Of a stretch of DNA of 64,000 bases, positions 58,837-64,000 are shown piece after piece. Numbering within the stretch: position 1 is the first letter of the stretch; every line of letters starts with the position of its first letter. The notes below the pieces were generated by a model. The model was given only the letters and a program-made list of their open reading frames with translations. It ran no database searches and was not told the origin of the DNA. The stretch spans positions 1 to 64,000 of the forward strand of contig NZ_SRRT01000002.1 of the NCBI RefSeq assembly GCF_004784475.1. Reading direction: 5' to 3'. Both the position numbers and the translations under genes were made by a program. This DNA comes from Streptomyces bauhiniae. GTDB lineage: Bacteria > Actinomycetota > Actinomycetes > Streptomycetales > Streptomycetaceae.

Positions 58837-60909
58837 ATGGCAGTGGACTCCTTCCAGTCGGACGAGGAGCACGACGCCGGGGACCCCCGGCCGACGGGGC
58901 TGCTCGACCTGCTGAGCGTGGCCGCGGTGGTCCTCGACACCCGGGGGCGCATCGTCTTCTGGACCCCGCAGGCGGAGGATCTCTTCGGCTGGTCCGCCGA
59001 GGAGGCGCTCGGTTCCGAGGCGGGATCGCTGCTGGTCTCGCCGGGGCGGATCAAGTCGGCGGTACGGCTGTTCAGCGAGGTGCTGGCCACCGGCCAGGGC
59101 TGGGCGGGCGCCTTCCCGGTACGGCACAAGGACGGCTCCAGCCGGCTGACCGAGTTCCGCACCATGCGGCTGCTCGACGACGAGGGCGATGTGTACGCGC
59201 TCGGTATCGCCGCCGACCGGGGCCTGCTCCAGCGGGTGGAGACCGACCTGGCGCTGTGCGAGCGGCTGATCTACCAGTCCCCCATCGGGCTCGCCCTGCT
59301 CGACCCGGACCTGAAGTATCTGCTGGTCAACCCGGCACTGGAGCGGATCGACGGCATGCCGGCCGCCGAGCACGTGGGCCGGAGCCTGCGCGAGACGCTG
59401 CCGCTGACGGACATGGAGACCGTGGAGTCGGCGCTGCGCCAGGTCCTCACCACCGGCATCCCGCTGCTGGACCAGTACCACGTGGGCCGCCCGCGCAACG
59501 ATCCCGGACAGCAGCACGCGTGGTCGCTGTCCTTCTACCGGCTGGAGGACCCCAGCGGCCGGGTGCTGGGCGCCGCCGCCTCCGTCGTGGACGTCACCGA
59601 GCGGCACCAGGCGGCCGGGGAGGCGGACCGGGCGCGCAGACGGCTGGCGGTCATCGCGGACGCCTCGGCGCGGATCGGCACCACCCTGGAGGTGGAGCGC
59701 ACGGCCCGCGAGCTGGCCGAGGTGGCCGCGCCGGTACTGGCGGACGTGGTCGCGGTGGACGTCCTGGACTCGGCGCTGGCCTGCCGTCGGATGAGCAGCC
59801 CGGACCACGGGCCCGAGCTGTTCCGGGCGCTCGCCCTGAAGGCGGCCCATCCGACGGTGGCGACCCGCGCCGCCGACCCGCCGGGCGACCTCGCCGCCTA
59901 CGACGGGGACCGGCTGGTGACCCTGTGCGTGCACACCGGGCGCCCGGTGCTGATTCCGCAGGTGCAGGCCGCCGACCTGCCGCGGATCGCGCGGGACGCG
60001 GACGGCGAGGCGCTGCTCGCGGAGGCGGGCGTGCACTCGTACCTCGCGGTGCCGTTGATCGCGCACGGCGAGGTGCTGGGCGCGCTGGACCTGAAGCGGA
60101 CCCGCAATCCGCTGCCGTTCGACGAGGACGACGTGGTGCTGGCGGCCGAGATAGCGGGCCGGGCCGGGGTGGCGATCGACAACGCGCGCTGGTTCCAGAG
60201 CGTGCGCAACACCGCGCTCACCCTCCAGCGCAGCCTGCTGCCCGACCACTCCCCCCGCCACACCGGCCTGGAGGTGGCCTCCCGCTACGAGCCCGCGCAG
60301 GCCACCAGCGAGGTGGGCGGCGACTGGTACGACGTGATCCCGCTGGCCGACGACCGGACCGCCCTGGTGGTGGGCGACGTGATGGGCAACGGCATCGATG
60401 CGGCCGCCACCATGGGCCGCCTGCGCACCGCGACCTGCGCCTACGCCGACCTGGACCTGGCCCCGGAGGCGGTGCTGCGCCATCTGGACCGGATCACCTG
60501 CGACCTGGAGCACTACATCGTCACCTGTCTGTACGCGGTGTACGACCCCGCCACCAACCGGTGCACGGTCGCCAACGCCGGGCATCTGCCGCCCGCCCTG
60601 GCCCGGCCCGGCCGCCCGCCGGAGTTCCTGGACCTGCCGACCGCGGCGCCGCTCGGGGTGGGCGGGGTGCCGTTCGAGGCGGTCACCGTCCCGATGGAGC
60701 CCGGCGATCTGCTGGTGCTGTACACGGACGGGCTGGTGGAGACCCGGCAGCACGCGATCGACGACCGCCTGGAGACGCTGCTGTCGCTGCTGGGCGAGCC
60801 CGGCCCCTCGCTGGAGGAGGTCTGCGACCGGCTGGTCACCGGCCTGCGCCACCCCGACGACCACGACGACGTGGCCCTGCTGCTCGCGCGGGTGGTGGAC
60901 CACCCGTAG
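58837..60909 (+). CDS. PAS-PAS-GAF-SpoIIE (PP2C) phosphatase
   Basis: A 690-residue signalling protein. Two PAS domains cover about 18-120 and 145-260 (GRIVFWTPQAEDLFGWSAEE; QSPIGLALLDPDLKYLLVNP), a GAF domain about 280-450 (VHSYLAVPLIAHGEVLGALD) and a SpoIIE/PP2C phosphatase from about 465 (SEVGGDWYDVIPLADDRTAL; VGDVMGNGIDAA; LLVLYTDGLVE; DHDDVALLLARV) with the metal-binding Asp residues present. It probably dephosphorylates an anti-sigma-factor antagonist. ATG 58837 has GGAGGT six bases upstream. No anti-sigma kinase domain is attached, unlike many Streptomyces relatives. Confidence 0.92.
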   Translation: MAVDSFQSDEEHDAGDPRPTGLLDLLSVAAVVLDTRGRIVFWTPQAEDLFGWSAEEALGSEAGSLLVSPGRIKSAVRLFSEVLATGQGWAGAFPVRHKDGSSRLTEFRTMRLLDDEGDVYALGIAADRGLLQRVETDLALCERLIYQSPIGLALLDPDLKYLLVNPALERIDGMPAAEHVGRSLRETLPLTDMETVESALRQVLTTGIPLLDQYHVGRPRNDPGQQHAWSLSFYRLEDPSGRVLGAAASVVDVTERHQAAGEADRARRRLAVIADASARIGTTLEVERTARELAEVAAPVLADVVAVDVLDSALACRRMSSPDHGPELFRALALKAAHPTVATRAADPPGDLAAYDGDRLVTLCVHTGRPVLIPQVQAADLPRIARDADGEALLAEAGVHSYLAVPLIAHGEVLGALDLKRTRNPLPFDEDDVVLAAEIAGRAGVAIDNARWFQSVRNTALTLQRSLLPDHSPRHTGLEVASRYEPAQATSEVGGDWYDVIPLADDRTALVVGDVMGNGIDAAATMGRLRTATCAYADLDLAPEAVLRHLDRITCDLEHYIVTCLYAVYDPATNRCTVANAGHLPPALARPGRPPEFLDLPTAAPLGVGGVPFEAVTVPMEPGDLLVLYTDGLVETRQHAIDDRLETLLSLLGEPGPSLEEVCDRLVTGLRHPDDHDDVALLLARVVDHP

Positions 60910-60996
60910 CGCCGCCGCGTGGTGGGGTGCGGTGGGTGGTGCGAGGCTGGGGGCACAGGTGTTGGAGGAGGGAATCGAGAAGGGCAGGGAGGGCCG

Positions 60997-62475
60997 ATGG
61001 GACGGGACGTCCCGGCGCTCGTCTTCACCCGCGAGGACCGCCGCCGGTACCGCATCAAGATGCAGGAGTGCCTCGACGCGTTCGCCCAGATGCTGCGCGA
61101 GTCGCGCTTCGACAGCGACCGGCCGCGGGTCGGGCTGGAGATCGAGCTGAACCTCGTGGACGCCGGCGCCGAGCCCGCGATGCGCAACAGCGATGTGCTG
61201 GAGGCCATCGCGGACCCGTCCTGGTCGACCGAGCTGGGCCGGTTCAACCTGGAGATCAACGTGCCGCCGCGCCGGCTGACCGCGGGCGGCCCGGACGCCT
61301 GGGAGGGCGAGATCCGGGCGGCGCTCAACCACGCCGAGGACCGGGCCCGTACGGTCGGCGCGCGGCTGGTGACGGTCGGCATTCTCCCCACGCTGCGCCA
61401 GGCGGACATCGGGGTGGCCGCGCTGTCGGAGAACCCGCGCTACCGGCTGCTCAACGACCAGGTGTTCGCGGCCCGGGGCGAGGACCTGCGCATCGAGGTG
61501 GACGGCGTGGACCGGCTGCGCACCTACGCGGACACGATCACCCCGGAGGCGGCCTGCACCAGCACCCAGTTCCATCTCCAGGTCTCTCCGGAGGACTTCG
61601 CGGGCTACTGGAACGCGGCCCAGGCCATCGCGGGGGTGCAGGTGGCGCTCGCGGCGAACTCGCCGTTCCTGTTCGGCAAGGAGCTGTGGCACGAGACCCG
61701 TATCCCGCTGTTCGAGCAGGCGACGGACACCCGGCCCGAGGAGATCAAGGTGCAGGGGGTGCGGCCGAGGGTGTGGTTCGGGGAGCGGTGGATCACCAGC
61801 GTCTTCGACCTGTTCGAGGAGAACCTGCGCTACTTCCCGGCCCTGCTGCCGCTGTGCGACGAGCAGGACCCGGCGGAGACCCTGGACCGGGGCGACATTC
61901 CGGAGCTGGCCGAGCTGACCCTGCACAACGGCACGATCTACCGCTGGAACCGCCCGGTGTACGCGGTCGCGGACGGCCGGCCGCACGTCCGGGTGGAGAA
62001 CCGGGTGCTGCCTGCGGGCCCGACGGTCGCGGACACCCTGGCCAACGGTGCCTTCTACTACGGCCTGACGCGGGCCCTGGTGGAGGAGGACCGGCCGGTG
62101 TGGTCGCGGATGTCGTTCTCGGCGGCGGAGGAGAACCTGCACACCGCCGCCCGGCACGGCATCGAGGCGCTGCTGTACTGGCCCGGCATGGGCGAGGTGC
62201 CGGTGCCGGAACTGGTGCTGCGGCGGCTGCTGCCGCTGGCGCACCGGGGTCTGGAGCTGTCCGGCATGGACGCGGCGTGGCGGGAGCCGCTGCTCGGCAT
62301 CATCGAGCAGCGGTGTGTCACGGCCCGCAACGGCGCGGTGTGGCAGAAGGAGACGGTGCACAAGCTGGAGGACACCACGCACACCAGCCGCCACGAGGCG
62401 CTGCGCCGGATGACGGAGCTGTACATCGACTACATGCACCTCAACGCCCCGGTGCACACCTGGCCGGTGGAGTGA
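60997..62475 (+). CDS. Glutamate-cysteine ligase-family (GCS2) enzyme
   Basis: A 492-residue carboxylate-amine ligase. Supporting segments are GLEIELNLVD near residue 50, RFNLEINVPPRRL, QFHLQVSPEDF and RPHVRVENRVLPAGPT. Since actinobacteria make mycothiol rather than glutathione, enzymes of this group often ligate other amino-group substrates and the true product is unknown. ATG 60997 has GGGAGGG upstream. It follows the phosphatase after 87 bases and converges with the HTH_42 gene. Confidence 0.85.
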   Translation: MGRDVPALVFTREDRRRYRIKMQECLDAFAQMLRESRFDSDRPRVGLEIELNLVDAGAEPAMRNSDVLEAIADPSWSTELGRFNLEINVPPRRLTAGGPDAWEGEIRAALNHAEDRARTVGARLVTVGILPTLRQADIGVAALSENPRYRLLNDQVFAARGEDLRIEVDGVDRLRTYADTITPEAACTSTQFHLQVSPEDFAGYWNAAQAIAGVQVALAANSPFLFGKELWHETRIPLFEQATDTRPEEIKVQGVRPRVWFGERWITSVFDLFEENLRYFPALLPLCDEQDPAETLDRGDIPELAELTLHNGTIYRWNRPVYAVADGRPHVRVENRVLPAGPTVADTLANGAFYYGLTRALVEEDRPVWSRMSFSAAEENLHTAARHGIEALLYWPGMGEVPVPELVLRRLLPLAHRGLELSGMDAAWREPLLGIIEQRCVTARNGAVWQKETVHKLEDTTHTSRHEALRRMTELYIDYMHLNAPVHTWPVE

Positions 62476-62478
62476 GGG

Positions 62479-63609
62479 TCACAACGTCCGCACCTCGGTC
62501 TCGGGAAGCTTCGCCCACCAGTGGTGGTGGCGGCTGTAGACCTTCGCCTCGCGGTCGCCGAGGAGCGCCCTCAGGGAACGGGCCTCTGCGGCGAGTCCGT
62601 CCCAGGCGGCCTGTGACAGGGAGTGGAAGGCCGTGGCTTCGATCCCTCCGTCCACTGGGCGCCACACACCGGCGACGTAGCCGTCCACGAGCAGGGTGGG
62701 CAGTACGTCTCCGTTCCTGCGGATCACCAGAGGGCGGTAGGCCGGCGGTATCACCCGGCTGCGGTCGGCGTAGGCCAGCAGGACGCTGTCCCACATCGCC
62801 ATGAGCCGAGGTGGTGCGGGAGTATCCGCTGGAGGCCGGGGGCCGCCCGGAACGTCGAACAGCGTGCCGCCGTCCGGGCCTTGGACCTGCTCGACAGCAC
62901 CGTCCAGAGCACGCAGGGCCTCGCGAACGGGCGCCCGCTGCACCATGGCGAACTGCGCCACGTCCGCCACCGACGCGGGCCCGAAGCCTGCCAGATAGCG
63001 CAGAATCAGGGTTTGTAGCGCCTGTGGCTCCGCCGCCCGCCCCGCGGTGACGGGCCCGGTCCCGGCCGCGACGAAGGACGGCCGGAAACCGAATGACCAC
63101 GGCCCGCCTGTGGGGGCATGGTGCAGCGGCGCATACGCCTTCAGCCCCCACCACGCCCCGTCCTTCTTTTCGGCACCGAGCCGCTCCTCGACCCACGCCT
63201 GCATCTCGGCCGATGTCCGTGGCCGGCGGGCGAAGGCCAGCAGTCCCGGCACCAACTCGTCGGCGTCCGCTGGGGTCAGCCCCGCCTCAGCGAAACGGAA
63301 GCCGAGCCGGGAGGCGTACAGAGTAGGCTGCACCGCCGCGCGCAAGACCGGATAGTCCTCGGCATGCACGGCGTGCAAGGTGATCCGCATCAGGGTCGCC
63401 TTGACCACCGCCTGCTCGATGAAGGCGCTGTCGAGCTCGGCCGGAGCGAAACCCGTGACCCGGTTCCAGAGCGCCAGGTAAGGCGAGGCCGGATGCTGCG
63501 CCTGCAGCGCGACTACGCGCCGGATCGCGTCGGGGACGGTCAGTCGCTCGCGCTCCAGCAGCAACTGACGACTGAGAGAAGCCCGGTTGAGTTCACGCGC
63601 GGTGATCAT
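62479..63609 (-). CDS. Winged-helix DNA-binding (HTH_42) family protein
   Basis: A 376-residue protein of the crosslink-repair winged-helix group related to AlkX/YcaQ (HTH_42): RASLSRQLLLERERLTVPDA at the start, VVALQAQHPASPYLALW, LRYLAGFGPASVADVAQFA and DSVLLAYADRSRVIPPAYRP. YcaQ-type members are DNA glycosylases; it is uncertain whether this shorter form keeps that activity. ATG 63609 gives a normal start for the family. Its stop is three bases from the stop of the ligase gene. Confidence 0.85.
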   Translation of the reverse strand: MITARELNRASLSRQLLLERERLTVPDAIRRVVALQAQHPASPYLALWNRVTGFAPAELDSAFIEQAVVKATLMRITLHAVHAEDYPVLRAAVQPTLYASRLGFRFAEAGLTPADADELVPGLLAFARRPRTSAEMQAWVEERLGAEKKDGAWWGLKAYAPLHHAPTGGPWSFGFRPSFVAAGTGPVTAGRAAEPQALQTLILRYLAGFGPASVADVAQFAMVQRAPVREALRALDGAVEQVQGPDGGTLFDVPGGPRPPADTPAPPRLMAMWDSVLLAYADRSRVIPPAYRPLVIRRNGDVLPTLLVDGYVAGVWRPVDGGIEATAFHSLSQAAWDGLAAEARSLRALLGDREAKVYSRHHHWWAKLPETEVRTL

Positions 63610-63899
63610 AACGGCGCAGACTACGCCCCGCCCCTGCATCCGCCGAGAATCGCTGGCAAGCCTTCACGGTCCCTGTCACCGGATACCGGGAGGGGGATTG
63701 CGCACCATGCCCGGCCCGCCAAGCCCAGAACGGCGACACTCGGCAAGCAGTAGCTGACCTCACCTGACCCGTCCCGTCCACCCGGCACCACTCCCCCGCC
63801 TCCGCAGGAGTCGCGTGCCCAGCGCTCCGCGGTAGGGGGCCCCGCGCGGGCGGGCCATGTCATGGGCCGCCCGTGGAGGTAAGGCGTCATCGGGTTCGG
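63610..63899. other. Intergenic stretch
   Basis: About 290 bases with no convincing frame. It must contain the promoter of the HTH_42 gene near its left end, but no good boxes were found. Near 63850-63865 a GCGGGCGGGCC/GGGCCGCCC-like repeat could be a weak terminator for the partial gene on the right. Confidence 0.4.
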
Positions 63900-64000
63900 T
63901 CAGACGGGCGTCGGCCGGGATCGGTCTGCCGTGGGTTCGAGGCGGACGACGATGCCCTTCGACGTGGGCTGGTTGCTCACGTCGGCGACGCTGTCGAGCG
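63900..64000 (-). CDS. C-terminal end of an unidentified protein (partial)
   Basis: On the minus strand a frame enters from the right edge and ends at a TGA (63902-63900). It gives about 33 residues (SVADVSNQPTSKGIVVRLEP near its start, ending in SRPTPV). The composition looks like a genuine protein tail with normal codon use, but it is too short to assign a family. Confidence 0.5.
   Translation of the reverse strand, partial: LDSVADVSNQPTSKGIVVRLEPTADRSRPTPV

Overview
The window is high-GC, GTG-start-rich, densely packed actinobacterial chromosome, almost certainly Streptomyces. The signs are the overlapping XRE / ImmA-like / MAB_1171c-type cluster, PAS-GAF-SpoIIE phosphatase, DUF488, DUF6286/Asp23 envelope cluster, many secreted glycoside hydrolases with LacI regulators, and near-total absence of TTA codons. 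No rRNA, tRNA, IS element, integrase or CRISPR array was seen. Everything here is by-eye reading; no database search was possible.

Layout. 1-4.7 kb: a C-rich low-complexity flank with one small exported-protein candidate, then a leftward four-gene overlapping operon (XRE regulator, ImmA/IrrE-like protease carrying the only TTA codon found in a gene, MAB_1171c membrane protein, FAD oxidoreductase broken by a one-base frameshift). 5-7.6 kb: catalase and a short-chain dehydrogenase. 7.6-9.85 kb: a lower-GC accessory patch with two unrecognised proteins. 9.8-13.7 kb: MarR/EamA divergent pair with two tandem operators, then MpaB-type oxygenase, DinB and VOC proteins.

13.7-20.8 kb is a fructan locus: secreted GH32 levanase/inulinase, divergent from a fructose-type ABC importer (binding protein, permease, ATPase) and a LacI regulator, with two identical-geometry operator pairs in the divergent region. 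The GH32 protein has a module nested inside a copy of itself, itself nested in the catalytic propeller. 20.7-22.1 kb: glutaredoxin-like and DUF4331 proteins. 22.2-38.8 kb is a second polysaccharide locus: secreted GH31 and GH76, a four-gene YtfQRT/YjfF-type furanose importer, a second LacI regulator, a PA14-GH2 enzyme and a GH127 enzyme with ricin-like repeats. A shared CAACGTTG-like operator lies before four of these transcription units. I propose it degrades a mannan decorated with furanosyl residues, such as fungal galactomannan.

38.8-43.6 kb: small conserved protein, CPA2 antiporter, two-component system, YihY protein. 43.6-47.8 kb: two divergent operons of Asp23-type envelope-stress proteins with an ECF sigma factor and a protein joining an anti-sigma-like zinc motif to an Asp23-like domain; both promoters carry the same 15-base element. 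47.8-55.7 kb is a complete SigK locus (sigK, rskA, DUF1295, two cyclopropane synthase-like enzymes, DUF1365, FAD oxidase, fasciclin lipoprotein resembling mycobacterial MPT70/83), with the same promoter element before sigK and the fasciclin gene. 55.7-64 kb: small proteins, DUF2231-Rieske protein, DUF488, YhjD-like, SpoIIE phosphatase, GCS2-type ligase, HTH_42 protein and a partial gene at the right edge.
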